DNA of 36,104 bases from Actinomycetota bacterium (lineage in GTDB: Bacteria > Actinomycetota > CADDZG01 > WHSQ01): NCBI GenBank assembly GCA_030446465.1, contig JAUJNI010000002.1, positions 845,069 to 881,172 on the forward strand, in the 5' to 3' direction. The notes beneath the pieces are model-generated. The model made no database searches, was not told the origin of the DNA, and worked only from the letters and a program-made list of their open reading frames with translations. Every line of letters starts with the position of its first letter. Within the stretch, counting starts at the first letter, position 1. Positions 23,787-32,896 of the stretch are shown here, piece after piece. Made by a program: the position numbers and the translations under genes.

Positions 23787-25319
23787 TCACTCCGGCCCCC
23801 AGCCGCCGCCCCCCGGCGTGACGATCGTGACCTCGTCTTCCGCGTTCAGCTCGAGATCGACCTTGGCCGGGACCTCTGCGCCGTTCACCCGGTTGGCGCC
23901 GGGGTCCCCTGCTTGGCCTCCGCGCAAGCCCTGGGGGCCGCGCCGCCTGCGGTCGGTCAGCAGCGACAGGGTCGCGTCCTGCAGGACCCGCACCGATCGC
24001 TCGATGCCGTCGCCGCCCCTGTGCTTGCCGGCCCCACCCGAGCCCCGAGCCAGCTGCTGGCGCTCGACCCTCAGAGGGAACTCGAGCTCGAGCGCCTCGA
24101 CCGGCGTGTTGAGGGTGTTGCTCATCCCCACGTGCACGCCGGAGGGGCCGTCGCCCGCGCTGCTCGCCCCCTGGCCCCCGCCGATGGTCTCGTAGTAGGT
24201 CCATCCGGCCCCGCCCATGACGACGTTGTTCATGGTGCCCTGGCCCTGCGCCGGCAGGTCGACCGCCTGGGCAAGTGCCATCAGCACCGTATCGGCGATG
24301 CGCTGGCTGGTCTCGACGTTGCCTGCGACGACGGCCGAGGGCGGGCGCGCGTTCACGAGGCTTTTCTGCGGGGCCTCGATCCGAAGCGGCGCATAGGCGC
24401 CGAGGTTGGTCGGGACGTCGTCCGGGAGCAGCACCCGCAGCGCGAAGTAACAGGCGGAGCGAGTGACGGCCAGGGGGCAGTTGACGTTTCCGGGCACCGC
24501 CGGCGAGGTGCCGGCGAAGTCGAAAGTCATGTGGTCGCCCGCGATCGTCACTGCCACGCTGATGGGGATGTCGTCTTCGGTGACGCCGTCTCCCTCCATG
24601 AAGTCGGTCGCCGGGTAGACGCCCTCCTCGATTGCCCCGATGACCGCCCGGCTCCTTCGCTCGGCGTAGGCAATGACCTCGTCGAAGGCGGCGCGCACCG
24701 TCTCGAGCGAGCGCTTCGCCACGAGCTCGCGCAGACGCCGCTCCCCCACCGAGTTCGCCGCCATCTGCGCCCTGAGGTCCCCCCGCCGCAGGTCGGGCGT
24801 CCTGACGTTGGCGAGGATCAGGGACAGGACCTCTTGCAGCTCCCGGCCCCCTTGCACCAGCCTTACCGGAGGGATGATGAGTCCTTCCTGGAACACCTCC
24901 CGGGAATCGCTCGGCATCGACCCGGGACGCATTCCACCCACGTCGGAGTGGTGCGCCCTCGTGACCGCGTAGGCGATGACCTCGCCCTCCTCGGTCGAGC
25001 ACGGCGACACGAGCGTGATGTCCGGCAGGTGGGTCCCACCCGAATAGGGGTCGTTCACGACAAAGACGTCTCCGGGCCGCGGCTCCTGTTGCATCACCGC
25101 GGCAACCGCCTCTGGCATCGCGCCGAGGTGAACCGGGATGTGCTCCGCCTGAGCCACCAGCCGCCCCGCCGCATCGAACAGCGCCGCAGAGCAGTCCCTG
25201 CGCTCTTTGATGTTGGAGGAATAGGAGCTGCGGATGAGCACCGCGCCCATCTCCTCGGCGATGCCGGCGAGCGCGGCGGACAGGACCGAGAGGGTGATGG
25301 GGTCGAGAGCAAGCGTCAT
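23787..25319 (-). CDS. hyuB: Hydantoinase/oxoprolinase subunit B family protein
   Basis: The protein (510 residues) starts MTLALDPITLSVLSAALAGIAEEMGAVLIRSSYSSNIKERRDCSAALFD, the typical HyuB N-terminus. It continues with the family motifs PGDVFVVNDPYSGGTHLPDI and AVTRAHHSDVGGMRPGSMPSDS, and the later CPLAVTRSACYFALRVL. It ends with a metal-rich Gly region, VTIVTPGGGGWGPE. With HyuA it would hydrolyse hydantoin, 5-oxoproline or a related cyclic amide or ketone substrate using ATP. The ATG at 25319 overlaps the hyuA stop by 4 nt, so the 16-codon upstream extension is not used. Confidence 0.93.
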   Translation of the reverse strand: MTLALDPITLSVLSAALAGIAEEMGAVLIRSSYSSNIKERRDCSAALFDAAGRLVAQAEHIPVHLGAMPEAVAAVMQQEPRPGDVFVVNDPYSGGTHLPDITLVSPCSTEEGEVIAYAVTRAHHSDVGGMRPGSMPSDSREVFQEGLIIPPVRLVQGGRELQEVLSLILANVRTPDLRRGDLRAQMAANSVGERRLRELVAKRSLETVRAAFDEVIAYAERRSRAVIGAIEEGVYPATDFMEGDGVTEDDIPISVAVTIAGDHMTFDFAGTSPAVPGNVNCPLAVTRSACYFALRVLLPDDVPTNLGAYAPLRIEAPQKSLVNARPPSAVVAGNVETSQRIADTVLMALAQAVDLPAQGQGTMNNVVMGGAGWTYYETIGGGQGASSAGDGPSGVHVGMSNTLNTPVEALELEFPLRVERQQLARGSGGAGKHRGGDGIERSVRVLQDATLSLLTDRRRRGPQGLRGGQAGDPGANRVNGAEVPAKVDLELNAEDEVTIVTPGGGGWGPE

Positions 25320-27277
25320 CGGCGGCGAAGGACCAGGGTCCCGTGGTCGTCTATGCGCCCGCCCCACGAAGGGTGGATGACGGCCGTCGACTCCTGCATC
25401 TCGAGGATCGCGGGCCCGGTCACCTCGTCGCCGGGGGCCATGGCGTCCCGGGCCAGAACGCGCGCCTCGGTCCAGTCGCCGCCGAAGCGAGCCGAGCGGG
25501 CGGTTGCGGTCCGTTTCTGGGCGGGGGCCGGACCGGCCATCTCGAGGGGCGGCGTCGGGACGGTGGCGATCACGCGCAGGGCGACCAGCTCGACTGCCTC
25601 GTTCGCCATCGAGTATCCGTAGCGCCGTTCATGGGCGTCGTGAAAGCCGGGAGCCAGCTCCTCCACAGGCCCCGCATCGATGGTCAGCTCGAACGACTGG
25701 CCCCTGTAGCGGAGATCCGCCCTGCGACGGAACTCGGGATCGGGGAGGTCGGCCGCCGCCGATGCCTCCATCGCCTCGAAGGCGGCCTCCAGCCAGCTCG
25801 GCGTCAGCGATTCCACTTCGGCGAGCAGCGGGCTCACGTAGTCGCGCCTGATGTCCGCTATCGCAAGCCCGAGCGCGCTCAGCACGCCGCCCGCCTCGGG
25901 GACCAGGACGGCCTCCATGTCGAGCTCCTCGGCGAGGGCGCAGGCGTGAAGCGGCCCCGCGCCGCCGAACGCCACCAGACCGAAGGAGCGCGGGTCGAGG
26001 CCCCGCTCGACGCTGATGATCCGCAGGGCCCTGGCCATCTCGGCGTTGGCAACGTCGACGATGCCCTGCGCCGCCTCGACAGGATCCAGGCCGAGGTGCG
26101 CGGCGAGCTCGCCGATCGCCTCGTGCGCCGCCGAGCGGTCCAGCTTGATGTCACCTCCCAGCGTGGCGCCGTCCTTCAGATACCCGAGCACGAGGTTCGC
26201 GTCCGTCACGGTGGGATCCTTGCCTCCCTTTCCGTAGGAGGCGGGGCCGGGGTCGGCGCCGGCGGACCGGGGGCCGACGTGCAAGGCGTTGCCCTCGTCG
26301 ACCCAGGCGATGGAGCCTCCCCCGGCTCCGACCGTGTGGACGTCGGCCATGGGCAGCTTGATGGGGACCCCCGCGATGGTCGCCTCGGTCGTCGTGCCCG
26401 GTTCGCCGGCCATGATCGGCGCCACGTCGGTGCTGGTGCCTCCCATGTCGAAGCTCAGCACGTCGGAGAAACTGCTTCGACGCGCTATCTCGGCGGCCCC
26501 CACGACCCCTGCGGCAGGCCCGGACAGCACGAAGGAAGCCGCCCGACCCGCGGCCGTGGCCACGTCCACCACTCCCCCGGAGGACTGCATCATCAACGGA
26601 GCAGGCACGCCTCGCTCCTCACAGCGTCGCACCAGCCGCCTCAGGTACCCGCCGAGCTTGGGACCCAGATACGCGTCCGCCGCGGTGGTCGAGAAGCGCT
26701 CGTACTCGCGGAACTCCGGCAGCACCCCGGATGAGAGCGATACGTGTGCCGCGGGCAGGGCGTGTCTAAGCGCGGCGCCGACCTGCGCCTCGTGCTCCGG
26801 ATGCAGGTACGAGAACAGCAGGCACACCGCTACGGCCTCCACGTCCGCAGCTGCGACCGCCTCCACCGCGGCCTTCAGGCTGTTGTCATCGAGCGGCGTG
26901 AGCTCCCCCTCAGGGACCATGCGCTCGAGGACGGTGAAACGAAGCTCCCTCGGCACCAGCGGCGGCGGCCGGTTGCGGGTGAGGTCGTACAGCGACTGTC
27001 GATTCTGGCGTCCGATCTCCAGGACATCCCGAAAGCCTTCGGTGGTGACGAGTGCCGTTCGTGCGCCCTTGCGCTCGAGCAGCGCGTTGGTTGCAACCGT
27101 GGAGCCGTGCGCCACAGTGGCGCCCTTGACAGGGCCGATGCCGGCCGCCTCCAGCGCGGCGATCACACCCTCGGATTGGTCTGCAGTGGTCGGCACCTTG
27201 GCGGTGACGATCCGGCCGTCGACAAGGGCGACGAGATCCGTAAAGGTGCCGCCGACATCAACGCCTATACGAAGCAC
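25316..27277 (-). CDS. hyuA: Hydantoinase/oxoprolinase subunit A family protein
   Basis: The 653-residue protein has the HyuA layout. An N-terminal actin-like ATPase domain begins LRIGVDVGGTFTDLVALVDGR, with KVPTTADQSEGVIAALEAAG and VAHGSTVATNALLERKGARTALVTTEGFRDVLEIGRQ. The central part has SFDMGGTSTDVAPI and GAGGGSIAWVD, and the C-terminal part includes FGGAGPLHACALAEEL. It starts with GTG. It is coupled to hyuB by an ATGA overlap. The pair is the complete ATP-dependent ring-opening enzyme, and the substrate (hydantoin, 5-oxoproline or N-methylhydantoin) cannot be fixed from sequence. Confidence 0.93.
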   Translation of the reverse strand: MLRIGVDVGGTFTDLVALVDGRIVTAKVPTTADQSEGVIAALEAAGIGPVKGATVAHGSTVATNALLERKGARTALVTTEGFRDVLEIGRQNRQSLYDLTRNRPPPLVPRELRFTVLERMVPEGELTPLDDNSLKAAVEAVAAADVEAVAVCLLFSYLHPEHEAQVGAALRHALPAAHVSLSSGVLPEFREYERFSTTAADAYLGPKLGGYLRRLVRRCEERGVPAPLMMQSSGGVVDVATAAGRAASFVLSGPAAGVVGAAEIARRSSFSDVLSFDMGGTSTDVAPIMAGEPGTTTEATIAGVPIKLPMADVHTVGAGGGSIAWVDEGNALHVGPRSAGADPGPASYGKGGKDPTVTDANLVLGYLKDGATLGGDIKLDRSAAHEAIGELAAHLGLDPVEAAQGIVDVANAEMARALRIISVERGLDPRSFGLVAFGGAGPLHACALAEELDMEAVLVPEAGGVLSALGLAIADIRRDYVSPLLAEVESLTPSWLEAAFEAMEASAAADLPDPEFRRRADLRYRGQSFELTIDAGPVEELAPGFHDAHERRYGYSMANEAVELVALRVIATVPTPPLEMAGPAPAQKRTATARSARFGGDWTEARVLARDAMAPGDEVTGPAILEMQESTAVIHPSWGGRIDDHGTLVLRRR

Positions 27278-27454
27278 ACAGCCGTCTCGCGAGCAAAGAG
27301 GACCGCGCTCCCGTACTGGGGGTCACTCGATGGCGCAGATCGAACTTCCGAAGTCCTCATCACTGGGTCTCACCCTAGCGGCGCGAGGCCCGGCATCCCG
27401 GCGGCGATACGCAGCGGCCAGCGGCAAGCGCACGAGCCAACCATCCGGCTTTGC

Positions 27455-29527
27455 TCATTGCGGCAGCTCTCGGGTCGAGGACCTGTCGCTCGCGATCTCT
27501 ATCGCGGCGGTGTGAACGTTGGTCTTTCCCTTTTGCCGAGAGAGCAGCCGGTGCTCCGCCTGGTCCCCTTCCAACCGGAGCAGGCCGATGTTGTTCTCAC
27601 CCACCAGCATCGAGGAGTCGGGACCCTCTACCCGGACATAGCTCCGCTCCTCTCGGTATCGAGGAGGCTCGCTGATCTTGAGCTGGTCGAGGAGCTTCGG
27701 GTTAAGGAAGATCGGGGAGTCATCGTTCCACTCGTCCATGTTGGGCACGCGGAACATGAGCCTCTTCCTCAGCACCGGGGAGCAATCCGTGTCGGGTGGC
27801 TCATCCCACCCCACTCGCTCGTGCTCCTTGCTGACTATGCGGCCAAAGAGCGTGAGTGCGTGCTTGCTGAGGCCGCCGCTGTGCTTCTGGGCACTGCTGA
27901 CGAATTGCGCGGCCATCAAGACCTTGTCGCCGATCGTGAACGACGCGCGAGCGTTGAGACCGTAGTGGATGTCGCCGGAAAGAAAGATCCCGAAGGACAG
28001 CCCGAGCTCCTCGATTAACAGATGCATGAAGTCGAGGTGCCCCCTGAGGTTCGAATGCCATGCCTCGAAGTCGATCTCGTAGGGGCCCACCTTGTCTACG
28101 AGATATTTCTGTCGCCGCTCCTGCACCTCGAGTCCGAAGACCGGTACGGCCGACACGAGGATCAGCCTCCGGCCCGGAACGTGGCCGCCCTCCTTGGCCA
28201 GTGCAGCCACACGGGCGCGTCCGGTCGGGCCGAGCAAGCGCGCAGCCCCCTCAGGGCTGTCGAAGCTTCGTTGCGTGCGAGTGTCGAGGACGATCACCGG
28301 AGGGTCGGTGGGCGCCCGGAAGCTCCAGTGGTCGAACGACCACAAACGCGCCTCGAAGGGGTCGTCTCGTTGCGCTTCCCGAGCGATGTAGGCGGCGACG
28401 TCTCTCTTGAAGGATTCGTCGTATACGTCCGGGTCGTTGCCCCATCCCTGGAAGGCCCAAAAGGACGCCAGAGCGTTGCTGATAATCCGCCGGCCGGTCG
28501 GACTTGCTTGAACGCTTTCACGCCACTTCTGGGTGAGGTTCCAGTCGTCGGTCACGTCATGGTCGTCGAAGATCATGTAGGTCGGCACGTTGGCAAGCAC
28601 CCGCCGCACTGCGGGCAGGGCGGCCCTCGCGCGCTCGAGATGACCAAGCTCGTGGCCGTACTTGGAGCGCAGCCGGGCAGTCGACGTCCTCGAACCCTCA
28701 CCCCGTACCGCCTCCTGCGCGGGTGGGAAGTGCGAGGGCCAATTAAGCGAGTTCCATGCCATGAGATACATGGCGGCGAACTCGCCAAAGCTCATCAAGT
28801 GGTTCTCGGCCTTGGCCGAGGTGAACTTCCCCTTGTCCTTCACGGTCGCCGCCCGTCCGTAGATGGGGATCTCGGACAACGGTGGCGTGCCGGGAACGGA
28901 GTGCTCGTCTTGGGGACCAACTAGCTCCCTGGCGACGTCGGTCACATGACGAATAAGGGGGCCGGCGACTTCGTCTGCATAGACCTGATCTCCGGTGAGA
29001 AACAGCGCGCTCGGACGCTCGCCCGGATCAAGAGCCGTCTTAGCAATCTGCTCGTCCGCCGAGAGCATGGCGTCCTCGCCCCGTCCGTGCAGCAGGCGGC
29101 AGGAACCGTGCATCACATTCAACGCAGGAAGACTGCTCCGGATAAAAAAGGTCGGCAACGGCAGCCGCCCGTAGGTGATGCGCTGAGCACCCTTGAGCAG
29201 GCCCAGCTCGGCGAGCCCGCTACCTCGGCCTGTTTCGCCCTCTTTGGTTAGTCGGAGGTCGTAAGCGAGAAGCTCGTCGACGGGGAACTGGTCTTCGTTC
29301 GGGTGCGCCTGGATGAGGTGGACGAAGAGCCTCTTCGCGAGCTGGATCGATTCGGCGTCGCCTGAGCCGACCCGCCGCAACTCGGACCCGTCGAACCGGT
29401 AGACCTCTCCGGTGACGCGTGCCGACTCACTGGTGGCGAGCCAGATACAGACCCTGTCGCGTTCCACTCTGCGAACGATGGGCCCGGCCAGCAACATGTT
29501 CAGTGAGATGCGAGGCTTTGGGCTCAT
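27455..29527 (-). CDS. PhoD-like metallophosphatase/phosphodiesterase
   Basis: The 690-residue protein has a beta-rich N-terminal domain followed by a PhoD-type catalytic domain. Metal and active-site motifs include MHGSCR (139-144), ALFLTGDQVYADE (174-186), TYMIFDDHDVTDDWN (about 323-337) and, later, FLSGDIHYGL. PhoD-type enzymes use Fe/Ca to cleave phosphomono- or diesters. No Tat or Sec signal is visible in the N-terminus (MSPKPRISLNMLLAG), so it may be cytoplasmic or exported in an unrecognised way. About 180 bp without a gene separate it from hyuA, and 360 bp precede it. Confidence 0.85.
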   Translation of the reverse strand: MSPKPRISLNMLLAGPIVRRVERDRVCIWLATSESARVTGEVYRFDGSELRRVGSGDAESIQLAKRLFVHLIQAHPNEDQFPVDELLAYDLRLTKEGETGRGSGLAELGLLKGAQRITYGRLPLPTFFIRSSLPALNVMHGSCRLLHGRGEDAMLSADEQIAKTALDPGERPSALFLTGDQVYADEVAGPLIRHVTDVARELVGPQDEHSVPGTPPLSEIPIYGRAATVKDKGKFTSAKAENHLMSFGEFAAMYLMAWNSLNWPSHFPPAQEAVRGEGSRTSTARLRSKYGHELGHLERARAALPAVRRVLANVPTYMIFDDHDVTDDWNLTQKWRESVQASPTGRRIISNALASFWAFQGWGNDPDVYDESFKRDVAAYIAREAQRDDPFEARLWSFDHWSFRAPTDPPVIVLDTRTQRSFDSPEGAARLLGPTGRARVAALAKEGGHVPGRRLILVSAVPVFGLEVQERRQKYLVDKVGPYEIDFEAWHSNLRGHLDFMHLLIEELGLSFGIFLSGDIHYGLNARASFTIGDKVLMAAQFVSSAQKHSGGLSKHALTLFGRIVSKEHERVGWDEPPDTDCSPVLRKRLMFRVPNMDEWNDDSPIFLNPKLLDQLKISEPPRYREERSYVRVEGPDSSMLVGENNIGLLRLEGDQAEHRLLSRQKGKTNVHTAAIEIASDRSSTRELPQ

Positions 29528-29887
29528 CCTCAGCCGACCCCGCGACCGCGCCGCGCGCGCGCTCGGCCCTTCGTTCCGACGACAACCTCGCTATGCGAGG
29601 ACGATGCCGGTAAGAAAACGGAAGCTGCTCGGCGCCTTTTCAAGGGACGAACTCTATAGGCGGATGCCCGCCACTTAGCAAGCGAGCATGTCTGAGCCTA
29701 GCCGCCCCTACGAATCGGGGAGGTGGACGGAGAGCTTCTCCGCAGGCTCGATGGATCCTGAGTCGTCCCAGCCGACCCGCCGCGAGTCCGATCCCTCAAT
29801 CTCTAGAGGGGTGGGAGAAGTGCAAGCGCATGCAACGCCGAACTATCCCTAGGAAATCGAGAAGCAAGGACACCACGCTTTGCTGGG
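29528..29887. other. Intergenic region between the homing endonuclease and PhoD-like genes
   Basis: No gene, tRNA, 5S or 23S sequence, intron core or insertion sequence is recognised in these 360 bp. The part next to the endonuclease stop has lower GC than the flanks. The promoter of the minus-strand PhoD-like gene should lie here but is not clear. Confidence 0.5.
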
Positions 29888-30415
29888 TCAACTGCCTACT
29901 TGAAGCGCGAACTCTTGATGCGATGCAGTGGCAACGTAAAAACGCCAGTAGTCGGGATCAATAGCAACGCTGGGATTATGGATCCTGCCGCATCCAATCC
30001 CGAGCCGTCTTAGAAAGAACGCTACATCTTCGAGGTCCGCGCGATCCTTTTGTACAAATTGAACGTAAAAACGGGCCTCTGCCCGCCGCGGCACGCCGCC
30101 TTCCGCATCGAAATAGCCTGGTACGAACGCCCTCACTGCGTCCAGGTCAGCCAGAATCGGCGGTTGGGGCAGGTGCGATGTTTCAAGAACCCATAAGGTC
30201 CTGTTCTTGCCCTCCCGATATATCCAGCTTCTCGCTCCTAGTCGACTCACCATCAGCTGCAGCGTGGATAACCAACATAGGTTCGCCTGGCAGAAACGGA
30301 ACGTGTTATGGATTCTGCTGAGTGTGCCGTCTCGGCTGGCGCCAGCGAGGTATGCCTCCAGACTCGCCTGATCTGTGGCGTTTACCTCTTCGATGACGAC
30401 AGATTCGTCGCTCAT
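29888..30415 (-). CDS. LAGLIDADG homing endonuclease, free-standing downstream of 16S rRNA
   Basis: From the ATG at 30415 the product is 175 residues with two LAGLIDADG-type motifs, AYLAGASRDGTL (21-32) and AFVPGYFDAEGGV (96-108). Each has an acidic residue at the metal-binding end (Asp29, and Asp103/Glu105). Two motifs in one chain mean a monomeric enzyme with two half-domains; at about 175 residues it is compact. Between them lie RFCQANLCWLSTLQLMVSRLGARSW and the strand/helix FYVQFVQKDRADLEDVAFFLRRLGIG, typical of the fold. Such enzymes cut at an intron-less allele to promote intron homing. It lies 54 nt downstream of the 16S trailer stem and 171 nt from the nearest intron, not inside it. 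No Shine-Dalgarno is visible, and the local GC is lower than in neighbours. Confidence 0.85.
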   Translation of the reverse strand: MSDESVVIEEVNATDQASLEAYLAGASRDGTLSRIHNTFRFCQANLCWLSTLQLMVSRLGARSWIYREGKNRTLWVLETSHLPQPPILADLDAVRAFVPGYFDAEGGVPRRAEARFYVQFVQKDRADLEDVAFFLRRLGIGCGRIHNPSVAIDPDYWRFYVATASHQEFALQVGS

Positions 30416-30469
30416 CACACACGATAACGAGGGCCTGCGACAGAAAAGGGTGGCCCGATGGGGCCGCCG

Positions 30470-30500
30470 CGCTCTTTGAGCGCTGAACAGTGTGCCTGCC
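30470..30500 (-). repeat. 16S trailer arm of the rRNA processing stem
   Basis: On the rRNA strand this 31-nt sequence pairs with the leader arm at 32849-32879, with 29 of 31 positions complementary and two central mismatches. The pairing encloses the whole 16S gene, including both introns, as expected for the RNase III processing stem. It ends 40 nt beyond the mature 3' end. Confidence 0.85.
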
Positions 30501-30536
30501 GTAAAGACCAGTGCCTTCAACTAGGAGCTGATAACT

Positions 30537-30586
<50 letters not shown>

Positions 30587-30928
30587 CGTGTGACTCCCCC
30601 TGTCGCCAAGGGGCACGGACTATATCTTCATCCTGGTCTCGATCACGAGTGGCGACGCTTCCTCTCTTGTCGAGTTTCTCAAGCGTCGTTTCCAGGAGCT
30701 CGGCGTGTAGTCTCTGAGGGGTCAACCTCACCAAGTGAGAATCCGGTGAAGCGACTTCCCTGCTGATTGTCCGCACCGGATGCATTTTCACCGCCGTCTT
30801 TCCGCACAAAGCTCCGCTATACGCGTGCTGTTGCGTAAAGAACGATCGGTAGCACCGGATACACGGGGTTTCCAGCAAACAGCCGAGTTTTTCACTCGCC
30901 GTTACCGGCGAGGGTCGCAACGTTGCTT
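30587..30928 (-). ncRNA. Group I self-splicing intron in 16S rRNA after E. coli position 1498 (S1498)
   Basis: The 5' exon ends GUCGU (to U1498) and the 3' exon begins AACAAGG (A1499). The intron ends in G, as group I introns do. P1: exon GUCGU pairs with intron nt 11-15 GCGAC, with the U-G wobble at the splice site. P10: intron GUU (nt 8-10) pairs with exon AAC. Core elements are a Q-like AATCAGCAGGGAAG, R-like CAGAGACTACACG (30704-30716) and S AAGATATAGTCC (30617-30628), which pair as P7 (GACTA/TAGTC). A P2 hairpin (CTCGCCG-GTAA-CGGCGAG) and a 3' hairpin (CCCC/GGGG) are also visible. No credible ORF lies inside. Confidence 0.93.
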
Positions 30929-31018
30929 ACGACTTCACCCCAATCGCAGATCCCACCTTCGACGGCTCCCTCCCAAAAGGGTTGGGCCACCGGCTTCGGG
31001 TGTTACCTACTTTCGTGG

Positions 31019-31062
<44 letters not shown>

Positions 31063-31313
31063 ACGTTGCTGATCCGCGATTACTAGCGACTCCGACTTCA
31101 TGGGGTCGAGTTGCAGACCCCAATCCGAACTGAGACCGGCTTTTTGGGATTCGCTCCACCTTGCGGTTTCGCAGCCCTTTGTACCGGCCATTGTAGCATG
31201 CGTGAAGCCCTGGACATAAGGGGCATGATGACTTGACGTCATCCCCACCTTCCTCCGAGTTGACCCCGGCAGTCTCCTACGAGTCCCCGGCATTACCCGC
31301 TGGCAACATAGGA

Positions 31314-31379
<66 letters not shown>

Positions 31380-31441
31380 CCACCTATCGCAGGCCCCGAA
31401 GGACACCGTATCTCTACGGCTTTTCCTGCGTAGTTCAACCC

Positions 31442-31484
<43 letters not shown>

Positions 31485-31485
31485 G

Positions 31486-31549
<64 letters not shown>

Positions 31550-31642
31550 GGTGCTTAATGCGTTAGCTTCGGCACGGAGCGGGTTGAAGGCCGCCCCACA
31601 CCTAGCACCCAACGTTTACGGCTGGGACTACCAGGGTATCTA

Positions 31643-31910
31643 CACGTCTGTTACTTTCCCTCGCTGCAATCGCAGCAAAGTACCGACCAAGTTCCCTTGG
31701 CGGGCCCCCATTTCTGAGAGCCTCTCGTTGTTACCAACGAGGTCGGACTGTGTCATCACCCTCGTGCCGCAACACGAGGGGCCGGCGTGCAGTCTCTACG
31801 GGGTCAAAGATCACCACGATCTCGACTTCCCTCGGCGTTATCCCCAGAGGGACGTTCGCCGATACAGCCAGTTTAGGCATCAGGGTTACCCCTGAAGAGG
31901 ACCGATACCA
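31643..31910 (-). ncRNA. Group I self-splicing intron in 16S rRNA after E. coli position 788 (S788)
   Basis: The 5' exon ends ...CAGGAU (U788) and the 3' exon resumes UAGAUACCC (U789). The intron ends in G. P1: exon AGGAU pairs with intron nt 9-13 GUCCU, with a U-G wobble at the splice site. P10: intron GGUAUC (nt 2-7) pairs perfectly with exon GAUACC (791-796). R-like GTAGAGACTGCACGC (31785-31799) and S-like GATGACACAGTCC (31745-31757) pair as P7 (GACTG/CAGTC). P8 is an 8-bp hairpin (CCCTCGTG/CACGAGGG). P2 (CAGGG-GTAA-CCCTG) and a P9 hairpin (CTCGTTG-GTAA-CAACGAG) are clear. There is no ORF inside. Confidence 0.95.
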
Positions 31911-32157
31911 ATCCTGTTTGCTCCCCCAGCTTTCGCGCCTCAGCGTCAGGTAAGGCCCAGAGAACCGCCTTCGCCACCGGTGTTCCTCCTGATATCTGCG
32001 CATTTCACCGCTACACCAGGAATTCCGTTCTCCCCTACCTACCTCCAGCTATCCCGTATCGAATGGCCTCTCAGAGTTGAGCTCCGAGCTTTCACACCCG
32101 ACGTGGATAGCCGCCTACGCGCGCTTTACGCCCAATAAATCCGGACAACGCTCGCCC

Positions 32158-32190
<33 letters not shown>

Positions 32191-32322
32191 GGCCGGGGCT
32201 TCTTCTGCGGGTACCGTCACCGTGAGGCTTCGTCCCCGCTGAAAGAGGTTTACAACTCGAAAGCCGTCATCCCTCACGCGGCGTCGCTGCGTCAGGCTTT
32301 CGCCCATTGCGCAAGATTCCCT

Positions 32323-32373
<51 letters not shown>

Positions 32374-32551
32374 GCCACGCTCTCACGCCAGCTACCCGTC
32401 ATCGCCTTGGTAGGCCATTACCCCACCAACAAGCTGATAGGCCGCGGGCCGATCCCAGACCGAAAAACTTTGCCCTGCATGGCATGCGAAACGCAGGGGT
32501 CATCCGGTATTAGCAACGGTTTCCCGTTGTTATCCCGGAGTCCGGGGCACG

Positions 32552-32582
<31 letters not shown>

Positions 32583-32848
32583 TTCAGGCAGAGTGGTTAC
32601 CCACTCTGCTTTCGTCGCTCGACTTGCATGTATTAAGCACGCCGCCAGCGTTCGTCCTGAGCCAGGATCAAACTCTCCGTAGAGATTTCAATCCTTCAAC
32701 GAACGCTAACGAATCGAAGATTCGAAAGCGCTTGTGTCGGATTTATTCATAAGTACTGCCTGTCAAAGGGTTGCTCGGACACAGAGGTCCGTCTCATCTC
32801 TTTGACGAGGTCGCACTGGTCTCCGATCCACCTCTTAAGAGGCTTCTC

Positions 32849-32879
32849 GGCAGGCACACTGTTCAGTTCTCAAAGAGCG
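32849..32879 (-). promoter_or_regulatory. 16S leader processing arm containing boxA
   Basis: Read on the rRNA strand, this segment starts CGCTCTTTGAGAACTGAACA. It resembles the conserved actinobacterial pre-16S element with a boxA-like GCTCTTTGA, the Nus antitermination site. It pairs with the trailer arm at 30470-30500. Position 166 nt before the 16S 5' end agrees with this role. Confidence 0.8.
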
Positions 32880-32896
32880 ACTTTCCGGCCCCCGGG

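Noticed and set aside
23200-25002. A 600-residue frame joining the CHRD protein to a long Arg/Gly-rich upstream part
   Set aside because: The upstream part is an alternative frame of the hyuB gene. A signal peptide and Shine-Dalgarno at 23679 mark the real start.
23715-25622. Long plus-strand frames opposite hyuAB (also opposite the ABC, PhoD and 16S genes)
   Set aside because: They are antisense shadows typical of GC-rich DNA, with no domains or ribosome sites, and the opposite strand encodes clear proteins or rRNA.
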